From Hyphomicrobium album (lineage in GTDB: Bacteria > Pseudomonadota > Alphaproteobacteria > Rhizobiales > Hyphomicrobiaceae): 64,000 bases of DNA. A program made the position numbers and the translations under genes. Each line of letters starts with the position of its first letter. Positions within the stretch are counted from its first letter, which is position 1. The stretch lies in contig NZ_WMBQ01000002.1 in assembly GCF_009708035.1 (NCBI RefSeq), positions 620,001-684,000 on the forward strand, in the 5' to 3' direction. The notes below the pieces were generated by a model. The model saw only the letters and a list, made by a program, of their open reading frames with translations, ran no database searches and was not told where the DNA came from. Shown here in pieces: positions 53,236 to 59,784 of this stretch.

Positions 53236-53264
53236 GCCGCGAGCCGGTACACCCGGCTCGCGGC
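53236..53264 (-). terminator. Hairpin after secreted paralog 1
   Basis: Perfect 11-bp stem: GCCGCGAGCCG (53236-53246) and CGGCTCGCGGC (53254-53264), seven-base loop, 18 bases past the paralog 1 stop. Transcription continues leftward through TTCGTGACACTCTCC, a weak pyrimidine tail. Confidence 0.65.
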
Positions 53265-53282
53265 CGTCAGAAGGTCAAATCC

Positions 53283-53807
53283 TCATTCGCACCGCACTGA
53301 AAGCGTCATGCCAACGGAGGGAAAGAACTTCTTGCAGTCAAGCTTTCCGGCGGTCTTGTCCGGCTTTGCCTCGTCTTTCGCGGACTTGGCATCGACCTTA
53401 ACTGCAACCGGGGTTTCGGTTTCCGGCTCGGCGATGGCCGAAGTCTTGATGGGCTCGGCAGCGCTCGCGATCGACGAGTTCTCGGTGTCGGCGATCACCT
53501 CCACCTCGTCGGTGACCGGCGCAGTGGCGACGACCTCCGGCTTGGACACCTTCTTGTCGACCTTGGCGACCTTGGAAACCGACGGCGTCGACTTCTTGGC
53601 GACGTATGTCTTCTTCGCGACCCGGCGCGCGATGTAGCGCTTACGCTTGTAGTGGCGATGACTGTAGCCGCCACCGCCGCCGTGCGAGTTGAATGCCGGG
53701 AACCCACCGAACCCGAGCCGGATCTTGAGACCCGCCTCCGCCGACGACGCGAAAATGGTCGCCGCCGCGATCAGCGTGCCGATGAGAGCGACTAGGGACT
53801 TATTCAT
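53283..53807 (-). CDS. Secreted paralog 1 of the ENSS/FFPSVGMTLSVPC family
   Basis: 174 residues. Signal peptide MNKSLVALIGTLIAAATIFA with cleavage near SSAEA. A Gly/His-rich patch (SHGGGGGYSHRHYKRKRY) and a long Lys/Val/Ala-rich variable region follow, then the ENSSIASAAEP motif (residues about 113-123) and the terminal LDCKKFFPSVGMTLSVRCE. The two C-terminal cysteines probably form a disulfide. Unlike its three neighbours it has Arg instead of Pro before the last cysteine. Own dyad upstream (53902-53921) and own hairpin downstream. The function is unknown. Confidence 0.7.
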   Translation of the reverse strand: MNKSLVALIGTLIAAATIFASSAEAGLKIRLGFGGFPAFNSHGGGGGYSHRHYKRKRYIARRVAKKTYVAKKSTPSVSKVAKVDKKVSKPEVVATAPVTDEVEVIADTENSSIASAAEPIKTSAIAEPETETPVAVKVDAKSAKDEAKPDKTAGKLDCKKFFPSVGMTLSVRCE

Positions 53808-53901
53808 TTCTTTCTCCAGTGCCTTCCTGTTCGTGTTGCGAACGATGGGCGGCGCGGGTTGCGCTCACCTTGGCGCTTGTTTGCCAGGGATTGGAAATGG
53901 A

Positions 53902-53921
53902 CGCTGTTCCAGCAGGCACAG
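53902..53921 (-). promoter_or_regulatory. Shared dyad site S1, upstream of secreted paralog 1
   Basis: Minus strand reads CTGTGCCTGCTGGAACAGCG, 94 bases before the start codon. It matches 18 of 20 positions of the perfect-looking copy S4. Confidence 0.6.
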
Positions 53922-53971
53922 GTCGAGAGTGTTTCGCGGGCATGCGTCGGCGACCGCCACGTCGAAAAGCA

Positions 53972-54001
53972 AACGGCCCCGGACACGATGCCGGGGCCGT
54001 T
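53972..54001 (-). terminator. Hairpin after secreted paralog 2
   Basis: Perfect 11-bp stem AACGGCCCCGG (53972-53982) and CCGGGGCCGTT (53991-54001), eight-base loop, 23 bases past the stop of paralog 2; followed leftward by TTGCTTTTCGAC. Confidence 0.72.
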
Positions 54002-54024
54002 GCGTGCTGCTCAATTTAGGCGGG

Positions 54025-54540
54025 TTACTTGGCGCAGGGGACCGAGAGGGTCATGCCCACGGTGGCGAAGAAGGATTTGCAGCCGATGTCCTTGATGGCC
54101 GCGGCGACCTTCTGCGCCGGCTCCTCGGCCGGAGCGGCGGCAACCTTCGCGAGCTTCTTCGCGGGCACGTCCACCGGAGTTTCGACGACGGCCTCGGCGA
54201 CTTCCTTCGAGGTCGAAATCGACGAGTTCTCGAACTCGGCCGACTTCTGCGCGATCTTCTCGACAGGCGCCGTCTTGGGCTCGGCCTTGGCGACGACCGC
54301 AGGCTTTTCGATCGTACGGCTCGCGGTCTGCACCTTGGCGGCGCTGCGGCGCACGGACTGACGCACCACGCGCTTGCGATAGGCGCGGTAACCGCCGCCA
54401 CCGCCGCCACACCCGGCCTTGTGGACCTGGTTGAAGCCGGCGGGAGCGGCGAGGCGGACATTGAAGGCGGCCTCGGCGCCGGTGGCGACGGAGGCGAGGG
54501 CGACGAGGGTGGCGGCGATCACGGTGAGCAGCTTGGTCAT
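54025..54540 (-). CDS. Secreted paralog 2 of the ENSS/FFPSVGMTLSVPC family
   Basis: 171 residues. Signal peptide MTKLLTVIAATLVALASVAT with cleavage near GAEA. A Gly patch with one Cys (HKAGCGGGGGGYRAYRKR) parallels paralog 1. A variable Lys/Ala-rich part carries EFENSSISTSKEV and the C-terminus is IGCKSFFATVGMTLSVPCAK, with Ala replacing Pro after FF. The ATG at 54538-54540 is chosen because the signal peptide begins there. The dyad is at 54601-54620 and the hairpin at 53972-54001. Confidence 0.7.
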   Translation of the reverse strand: MTKLLTVIAATLVALASVATGAEAAFNVRLAAPAGFNQVHKAGCGGGGGGYRAYRKRVVRQSVRRSAAKVQTASRTIEKPAVVAKAEPKTAPVEKIAQKSAEFENSSISTSKEVAEAVVETPVDVPAKKLAKVAAAPAEEPAQKVAAAIKDIGCKSFFATVGMTLSVPCAK

Positions 54541-54600
54541 GGTCGTCTCCGGGGACTGGTGTTCAAATCTGCGTCCACTTTGGGCGAGATGCCGCGCCGT

Positions 54601-54620
54601 CGCTGTCTCGGCCGGAACAG
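54601..54620 (-). promoter_or_regulatory. Shared dyad site S2, upstream of secreted paralog 2
   Basis: Minus strand reads CTGTTCCGGCCGAGACAGCG, 60 bases before the start codon. The left half CTGTTCC is intact; the right half is GAGACAG instead of GGAACAG. Confidence 0.58.
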
Positions 54621-54664
54621 GGCTGGGGAATTTCGCGGGCCGGCCGCCCGCGCTGCAAAGCAAA

Positions 54665-54690
54665 CGACCCCGGCCGGAGGCGCGGGGTCG
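54665..54690 (-). terminator. Hairpin after secreted paralog 3
   Basis: 7-bp stem CGACCCC (54665-54671) and GGGGTCG (54684-54690) with a 12-base GC-rich loop, 27 bases past the paralog 3 stop. Followed leftward by TTTGCTTTGC. Confidence 0.6.
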
Positions 54691-54717
54691 GTGCAGGCGC
54701 GGGGCTCTGGGACGGCG

Positions 54718-55200
54718 CTAATCGCAGGGGACCGACAGCGTCATGCCGACGGAGGGGAAATAGCTCTTGCAGCCGGTCGAGCGGCTCGCCTTACGCTCGC
54801 GGGGCGCATCTTCATGGCTGGCGTCGTCGGCCGCGACTTCGCTAGACCCCGTGGCAACGGAAGAATTCTCCTTGGCGACCTTGGTGCGGACCGTGCGCGG
54901 CTCCGACTGGGCCGGGGCGGACGGCTTGGGCTCGGCGACGGTCTGTTCGGGCTGCTGCTGTCGGGGAGCGCCGCGTTGAGCGGCACGGCGGCGCGAGGCG
55001 CCGGAAGATCCGGGAGACCCGCGACTGTAATAGCCCTCCTCGGCGGCTTCCTCGCGGGCGGATTCGCGGTCGTAAGCGCGTTCGTAGGCGGCTTCGTGGC
55101 GCTCGTAGGCGCAGTCCTCGTCGCAGGCTTTGGCGCCCGGCGTGACGGTAGCTGCGAGGGTTAGAAACGTGACGGCGGTAGCGGCGAGAAGTTTGAGCAT
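54718..55200 (-). CDS. Secreted paralog 3 of the ENSS/FFPSVGMTLSVPC family
   Basis: 160 residues. Signal peptide MLKLLAATAVTFLTLAATVT. The mature N-terminus has two cysteines (ACDEDCAYERHE) and a strongly charged stretch (YERAYDRESAREEAAEEGYY) replacing the Gly patch of paralogs 1 and 2, so this region diverges freely. AKENSSVATGSSEV and the C-terminal TGCKSYFPSVGMTLSVPCD are kept. Own dyad (55258-55277) and own hairpin (54665-54690). Confidence 0.7.
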   Translation of the reverse strand: MLKLLAATAVTFLTLAATVTPGAKACDEDCAYERHEAAYERAYDRESAREEAAEEGYYSRGSPGSSGASRRRAAQRGAPRQQQPEQTVAEPKPSAPAQSEPRTVRTKVAKENSSVATGSSEVAADDASHEDAPRERKASRSTGCKSYFPSVGMTLSVPCD

Positions 55201-55257
55201 GTCGTCCCCAAGCGGTTAGGCATCGCGGGGAGCATGATGAATGCCGGCTGAACGCTG

Positions 55258-55277
55258 CGCTGTTCCGCGCGGTACAC
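55258..55277 (-). promoter_or_regulatory. Shared dyad site S3, upstream of secreted paralog 3
   Basis: Minus strand reads GTGTACCGCGCGGAACAGCG, 57 bases before the start codon. The right half GGAACAGCG is exact and the left half is weaker. Confidence 0.55.
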
Positions 55278-55306
55278 GCGCGTCGAGCGTCCGGCGCTCC
55301 AACGCA

Positions 55307-55336
55307 ATCGACCCCGGCGTTTCCGCCGGGGTCGAT
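55307..55336 (-). terminator. Hairpin after secreted paralog 4
   Basis: Perfect 13-bp stem ATCGACCCCGGCG (55307-55319) and CGCCGGGGTCGAT (55324-55336), loop of four bases, 30 bases past the paralog 4 stop. Its core CGACCCC matches the stem after paralog 3. Confidence 0.75.
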
Positions 55337-55366
55337 GATGTCAGGAGGCAGATGTGCCCGGTTCCT

Positions 55367-55960
55367 TTACTCGCAGGGCACCGACAGCGTCATGCCGGCC
55401 GAGGGGAAGAACTTCTTGCAGTCGAGGCTCTTCGCTTCCTTGCTCGCGGTCTTGGTGTCGGTGTCGGTGTCGGTGCTGGCGGTATCGATCTTCTTCGCCG
55501 TGTCCTGCGACTTGGCGTCGGCGAGCGAGATTGACGAATTCTCGGTCTGGGCGGTTGCCGTATCGGTCGAGCCGGTGGTTACGGGCGCCGGAGCGGACTC
55601 GCCGGCCAACCTGGCGATGCTGCTCGGCTCGTTGCTGGCGTCGGTCGACGGCTTGGCATCGGCGGTCTCGGTCTTGGCCTTCGACTCGCTCTTAGCCTCT
55701 TGCGAATTCGACTTCGATTTCTTGCTGGTGACTTTCTTTTCCGAGCTGCTCTCGCGGCGAGAAGAGCGCTCCTTCTTGCGCTGGCGGTATTCACGTGCCT
55801 CGTAGCTGCCGCGGCCGCTGTTGGACATGGCGCCTATGGCTCCGAGGCCAACGCCGATTCCGATGCCGATTCCGACGCCGCGCATGCCCGCTTGCGCCGT
55901 CGACAGCGTGGTGGTGAAGGCGAGTAGGAGGGCGGCGGCAAGGGTGAGCAGCTTATTCAT
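55367..55960 (-). CDS. Secreted paralog 4 of the ENSS/FFPSVGMTLSVPC family
   Basis: 197 residues, the longest member. Signal peptide MNKLLTLAAALLLAFTTTLS. A Gly/Ile stretch (GVGIGIGIGVGLGAIGAM) could be a glycine-zipper segment that inserts in a membrane. A Ser/Lys/Glu-rich part follows, then QTENSSISLADAK and the C-terminal LDCKKFFPSAGMTLSVPCE. Probably first of the tandem set by position, and it has the best-formed dyad (56037-56056). Function unknown, exported by Sec. Confidence 0.7.
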   Translation of the reverse strand: MNKLLTLAAALLLAFTTTLSTAQAGMRGVGIGIGIGVGLGAIGAMSNSGRGSYEAREYRQRKKERSSRRESSSEKKVTSKKSKSNSQEAKSESKAKTETADAKPSTDASNEPSSIARLAGESAPAPVTTGSTDTATAQTENSSISLADAKSQDTAKKIDTASTDTDTDTKTASKEAKSLDCKKFFPSAGMTLSVPCE

Positions 55961-56036
55961 GACATTCTCCGTCGGTTTCAGCGTGGCGCCCGGTTGGGCT
56001 TCCATGACGCTGAGAGTGACGCAGACACCAATATGC

Positions 56037-56056
56037 CGCTGTTCCAGCCGGAACAG
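56037..56056 (-). promoter_or_regulatory. Shared dyad site S4, upstream of secreted paralog 4
   Basis: Minus strand reads CTGTTCCGGCTGGAACAGCG. CTGTTCC and GGAACAG are exact inverses around a four-base centre. It lies 76 bases before the start codon and is the best copy of the five. Confidence 0.65.
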
Positions 56057-56477
56057 GACAGAAATTTTCACCTTCCGCGCCGCCGGTGAGACCGGCGGTC
56101 GGGCGTAGGTTTAGTAAACATCGACATATCATACGATTGCGCAGTTGAGATCAGATAGCGAATGAACTCCTCTTCTTGTGGGCGCGCGGGCAGGCGATCC
56201 GCCAACGCTCGGCTGACCCAATGCAGTCTTCCGACGGCATAGGGCCCTTTCGCGAGGGATGCTGTTCCGCCGGTGACAAGGCGCGCCATCCGTATCGGGG
56301 AGGCTCGCAAGGCCCTGCGATGTAAGCTTTTCTAATGCGAGGTGGCGAGCTTGCCTGTTAAGGTGCGTTCCGGGCACGGAGGGGGCAATTCTCCGGCTCG
56401 AGCGGCAAGGGGCGGTTGCCAAGCTTGCCCGATATGCCGTAACGCTGATTGACCCTCGCCAGAGATATCGGAATCGC
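56057..56477. other. Non-coding gap between secreted cluster and Rrf2 gene
   Basis: No gene is convincing here. The only distinct element is a perfect 11-base palindrome GTTTAGTAAAC at 56109-56119. It is 53 bases beyond dyad S4 and might belong to either divergent promoter. Confidence 0.4.
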
Positions 56478-56966
56478 ATGCGCCTCAATAAATCCACGAG
56501 CCACGCTGTCCGCATCCTGATCGACTGTGCCAAAGCCGAGTCCCGGTTGGTCAAGGTGGCCGATATCGCCGAGCGGCTCGACATCACCCAGCAGAACGCT
56601 TTCAAGATCGTGCATCTGCTGTCCAAGGCCGGTTTCCTGACCTCGGTGCGCGGTCGCCACGGCGGCGTGCGTCTCGCCCGCCCGGCGGTGCAGATCCGCG
56701 TTGGCGACGTCGTCCGGTCGATCGAGACCCTTGGCCAGGAGGAGAAGCCGGCCGGCACTGGCGGCAACCTCCACCGCATCGTCGATGACGCCCTCGACGC
56801 CTTCATCAGCGTGCTGGACCAGCACACGCTGGAGGACATGGCGGGGGCATCCCAGTCTACCGGGACGCGAGAATCCGGCGGGCGCTCGGGCAAGTCGCGT
56901 TCGGGCGGGGGCTCCGGCCGCTCCCGGCGCGGGCCGCAGCAGTCCGCGCCGCGGACTCTTGGTTAA
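56478..56966 (+). CDS. Rrf2-family transcriptional regulator
   Basis: 162 residues. The N-terminal winged helix is typical: MRLNKSTSHAVRILIDCAK, VADIAERLDITQQNAFKIVH and GRHGGVRLARP. The three cysteines that hold the Fe-S cluster in NsrR, IscR and RirA are missing (only one Cys, in the first helix), so it cannot be a canonical Fe-S sensor. The C-terminal 35 residues are Ser/Gly/Arg-rich and probably disordered. Lying just before bfd and bfr, it may control iron storage or another oxidative function. Confidence 0.88.
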   Translation: MRLNKSTSHAVRILIDCAKAESRLVKVADIAERLDITQQNAFKIVHLLSKAGFLTSVRGRHGGVRLARPAVQIRVGDVVRSIETLGQEEKPAGTGGNLHRIVDDALDAFISVLDQHTLEDMAGASQSTGTRESGGRSGKSRSGGGSGRSRRGPQQSAPRTLG

Positions 56967-57062
56967 CGCCGGCCAGCTAATCCTCGACACGAGCGCTCAC
57001 GAGTAGATCGCCGAATTGTGCGGCGTAAGAGCGCTTGACACGAGCCTTCCGGCCTTCAAATG

Positions 57063-57079
57063 TGGAAACGTCATTTCCA
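57063..57079. promoter_or_regulatory. Dyad operator before bfd
   Basis: TGGAAA (57063-57068) and TTTCCA (57074-57079) form a perfect 6-bp dyad around CGTCA. A TTGACA (57035-57040) lies at a -35 distance, so the dyad would cover the -10 region of a promoter for bfd, which starts 52 bases later. Regulator unknown. Confidence 0.45.
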
Positions 57080-57130
57080 TATTTAAAGCACGCGCAGCCT
57101 TAGAGAAAATGCGCGCAGGGAAGCCCGGCG

Positions 57131-57475
57131 ATGATCGTCTGTTCTTGTACTGAGATTTCTGATCGCGACATCGAAAGCGCGTTGCTCGAGATCCTGCGTG
57201 CACCCGATGCACCGATCCCGACGCCCGGCATCGTCTATCGTCATCTCGCCAAGCGCATGAACTGCTGCAGCTGCGCGCCGCTCGCCGTCGAGACGATCTA
57301 CAACAAGGTCGATGCGCTGGAGAAGAAGGGCCTGATCTCTCCGACGCTCAGTGCGACGACGCGCTCGAAGCTGCTCGAGTTCACGTCACTCCGTTCGAGC
57401 CCTCGCATCTTGTCGCGCAATTCTGACCCCGAGACTCAGACTTCCGACGACAACGTCGTTCGCAAGATCGCCTGA
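57131..57475 (+). CDS. bfd: Bacterioferritin-associated ferredoxin with C-terminal extension
   Basis: 114 residues. The first 60 match Bfd: MIVCSCTEISDRDIESAL and MNCCSCAPLAVETIY, giving ligands Cys4, Cys6, Cys45 and Cys48 for one [2Fe-2S] cluster. Bfd delivers electrons to bacterioferritin so that iron can be released. The last 50 residues (from about 65, Ser/Arg/Thr-rich, ending NVVRKIA) are an unusual extension. Its 3' end is partly duplicated in the next small ORF. Bfr follows 280 bases later. Confidence 0.85.
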   Translation: MIVCSCTEISDRDIESALLEILRAPDAPIPTPGIVYRHLAKRMNCCSCAPLAVETIYNKVDALEKKGLISPTLSATTRSKLLEFTSLRSSPRILSRNSDPETQTSDDNVVRKIA

Positions 57476-57485
57476 ACGACGGTCC

Positions 57486-57608
57486 ATGAGTGCGCCGAAG
57501 CGCTCGCACTCCCCACATTCACGGCACTTCCTCGACAAGCGCACGAAGCAGCGGAATTCTGAGTCCGAGACTCAGGCTTCGCAGGAATGCGTTCGCAAAA
57601 TCGCTTGA
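57486..57608 (+). CDS. 40-residue ORF duplicating the end of bfd
   Basis: Starts ATG 57486, ends TGA 57608. The C-terminal RNSESETQASQECVRKIA matches the end of Bfd, RNSDPETQTSDDNVVRKIA, and the DNA is similarly related (57540-57608 against 57419-57475). The N-terminal part (MSAPKRSHSPHSRHFLDKR) is basic and different. It might be a small protein or only a remnant of a tandem duplication. Confidence 0.35.
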   Translation: MSAPKRSHSPHSRHFLDKRTKQRNSESETQASQECVRKIA

Positions 57609-57619
57609 GCGAATTTTAC

Positions 57620-57636
57620 ACTAGAATCATTCTCAT
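57620..57636. promoter_or_regulatory. Irr-type iron-control element (ICE) before bfr
   Basis: ACTAGAATCATTCTCAT is a near dyad around TAGAAnnATTCT, similar to the Irr operator known in Hyphomicrobiales (TAGAA and TTCTA half-sites). It is 120 bases before bfr, a recognised Irr target in related bacteria. Confidence 0.5.
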
Positions 57637-57755
57637 TAACGAACCAATATCGCACCGCGTCCTCCGATCGAGGATCGCGTTCCTGAGCGACGTCGCCGTG
57701 CGCGCCAACGTCAGACTCAGTACCCAAGCATATCGTTGAGGCACAGAGGGCGGCC

Positions 57756-58253
57756 ATGAAAGGCAACAAGGAAGTTATCGACGCGCTGAACTTCGCGCTC
57801 AAGTTGGAGCTCGGCGCGGTCAATCAATATTGGCTGCATTATCGTCGGCTCGACGACTGGGGCTACACGAAGATCGCCAAGAAGGAGCGCGAGGAATCGA
57901 TCGAGGAGATGCATCACGCCGACAAGCTGATCACGCGCATCATCTTCCTTGAGGGCTTCCCCAAGATGCAGGAGATCGCGCCGATGATGATCGGCGAGAA
58001 CCTGAAAGAGGTGCTCGAGTGCGATCTGAAGGGCGAGTACATCGCGCAGGAGTTCTATTCCAAGGCGCGTGAGCTGTGCCGTCAGCACAAGGACTACGTG
58101 TCGATGGATCTCTTCGAGGAACTCCTGAAGGACGAAGAAGGCCACATCGACTTCATCGAGACGCAGCTCGACCTGTTGAAGAGCATCGGCATCCAGAACT
58201 ACGGGCAGCTGCAGGCGGATTCGGCCGACAAGGTCGAAGGCCACGCTGACTGA
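57756..58253 (+). CDS. bfr: Bacterioferritin
   Basis: 165 residues; subunit of the 24-mer iron-storage shell. The ferroxidase ligands are seen as Glu18 ([10 protein letters not shown]), Glu51 and His54 in EEMHHADK, then Glu94, Glu127 and His130 (DEEGHIDF region). Met52 is the haem ligand. Bfd 280 bases upstream serves in iron release, and an Irr-type box lies between the two. Confidence 0.95.
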   Translation: MKGNKEVIDALNFALKLELGAVNQYWLHYRRLDDWGYTKIAKKEREESIEEMHHADKLITRIIFLEGFPKMQEIAPMMIGENLKEVLECDLKGEYIAQEFYSKARELCRQHKDYVSMDLFEELLKDEEGHIDFIETQLDLLKSIGIQNYGQLQADSADKVEGHAD

Positions 58254-58272
58254 TCAGGCTACGTACGCTTCC

Positions 58273-58308
58273 CAGCGGCGGGTGTCCCAAGCGGATCGCC
58301 CGCCGCTG
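58273..58308. terminator. Bidirectional terminator between bfr and the AmpG-like gene
   Basis: Perfect 10-bp stem CAGCGGCGGG (58273-58282) and CCCGCCGCTG (58299-58308) between two convergent genes, with a 16-base loop. Confidence 0.7.
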
Positions 58309-58313
58309 TGCGT

Positions 58314-59663
58314 TTAGCCGCCGTTGCGCTGGGTCTCGAGGGCGCGGAAGTGTCCGCGCCGCTGCAGCCACACCATCAGCATTAGCGCCGGCACCGCCGT
58401 CAGCGATGTGCCGACAAAGAACGCCGGCCAGCCGAGCGTCTCTGCCGCAAATCCTGCACCCGACGAGAACAGCGTGCGCCCCGTCGAGGCGAGCGCGGTC
58501 AACAGCGCGTACTGCGTAGCCGTGTGCAGCGGGTTGTTGCACAACGCCGACAGGTAGGCGACGAAGATCACCGTGCCGATGGCGCCGGCGAAATTCTCGA
58601 CCACGATGGCGACGGTAAGCGCTTCGGCGCTCACCGGCTGATAGCCGAGCCACACGAACACCAGGTTGGAGAACATCTGCAGGAACGCGGCGATCCATAA
58701 CGCCTTGTGCAGCGGCAGGGTTCGCGCCACTGCGCCACCGGCGAACCCGCCGACGAGCAGCGCGGCGAGACCCACGCCCTTGACGATTGCCGCGTACATT
58801 CCCTTCGTGTAACCGAGCGATAGGACGAACGGCGCCGTCATGGTGCCGGCGAGCGCATCGCACAGCTTGAAGAGAATGACGAACAGCAGAATGGCGATCG
58901 CCGCGTCGCGGACGAGAAACTCCGAAAAGGAATCCCTCGCCGTGGCGTAGAGCCGCTCCAGCGGACTGCCCTCCTGCGGGGCAAGGTCGCGGTCGGACTT
59001 CGGCTCGCGCGCGACGACCGCGGCAAAGAGGCCGACGAGCACGAGCAGTGCGGCGGCAGCGTAAGCAATCGGCCAGACGGCCTCCCTGCTCAGCCCCTCG
59101 GCTTCGAGCCAGGCGCTGAAGCCGATGACGCCGGCGCCCGACGCCAGCATGCCGATGCGATAAGCGGCGACGTAACCGGCCATGCCCGCGGCCTGCTCGT
59201 CGGTCGGCAGCGATTGGACGCGATATGCATCGACGACGATGTCCTGCGTCGCCGAGGCGAAGGCGACGATGAGCGCGCCGAGCCCGATCATCCACGGCGC
59301 ATTGATCGGGTCGCGCGTGCCGAGAAAGACGATCGCCGCCATCAGCACGAGCTGCGAGGCGATGAGCCACGCGCGGCGGCGCCCGAACCGCCGCGACAGC
59401 CCCGGCACTTCCCAGGCGTCGACCACGGGCGCCCAGATGAATTTCAACGTGTAGGGCAATCCGGCGAGCGACAGCAGCCCGATGGTGCCGAGGTCGACGC
59501 CGCTGTCGGCCATCCACACGCGCAGGGTCTCGCCCGACAGCGCCAGCGGCAGACCGGAGGAAAACCCCAGAAGCATGATGACGAGCACGCTCGGCCGGAG
59601 ATAGACGGTGAGCGCCTCGAGGTAGGACGACTTCTGCGGCTCGCTCTGCGTCGGGGCGCTCAT
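58314..59663 (-). CDS. AmpG-like muropeptide permease (MFS)
   Basis: 449 residues with about 12-14 transmembrane helices. AmpG-type segments are GFSSGLPLALSGETLRVWM, GLLSLAGLPYTLKFIWAPVVD, FGRRRAWL and SATQDIVVDAYR. AmpG imports anhydromuropeptides for cell-wall recycling. The ATG at 59661-59663 is chosen because family sequence begins there; the frame extends 41 codons upstream. It is divergent from glpK. No beta-lactamase or other recycling gene is next to it. Confidence 0.88.
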   Translation of the reverse strand: MSAPTQSEPQKSSYLEALTVYLRPSVLVIMLLGFSSGLPLALSGETLRVWMADSGVDLGTIGLLSLAGLPYTLKFIWAPVVDAWEVPGLSRRFGRRRAWLIASQLVLMAAIVFLGTRDPINAPWMIGLGALIVAFASATQDIVVDAYRVQSLPTDEQAAGMAGYVAAYRIGMLASGAGVIGFSAWLEAEGLSREAVWPIAYAAAALLVLVGLFAAVVAREPKSDRDLAPQEGSPLERLYATARDSFSEFLVRDAAIAILLFVILFKLCDALAGTMTAPFVLSLGYTKGMYAAIVKGVGLAALLVGGFAGGAVARTLPLHKALWIAAFLQMFSNLVFVWLGYQPVSAEALTVAIVVENFAGAIGTVIFVAYLSALCNNPLHTATQYALLTALASTGRTLFSSGAGFAAETLGWPAFFVGTSLTAVPALMLMVWLQRRGHFRALETQRNGG

Positions 59664-59784
59664 TCGTATCAGCCTCCGGTGGGATTGGTGGGCAGGGCTT
59701 GCTACTAAGGCGCGGGCCGTCTGTCGATTGATGTCGGCGAATAGAGTGACCGCAGTGCGGCAATAAGAACTGGGGGAGGGCGGC

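Noticed and set aside
37450-56056. Dyad sites interpreted as EcfG (general stress) promoters because they contain GGAAC
   Set aside because: A -10 GTT at 16-18 bases after GGAAC was not found at sites S3, S4 or S5. The inverted symmetry fits an operator better.
37450-56056. Dyad sites interpreted as LexA boxes
   Set aside because: The alphaproteobacterial LexA box is a direct repeat GTTC-N7-GTTC; these sites are inverted repeats with different spacing.
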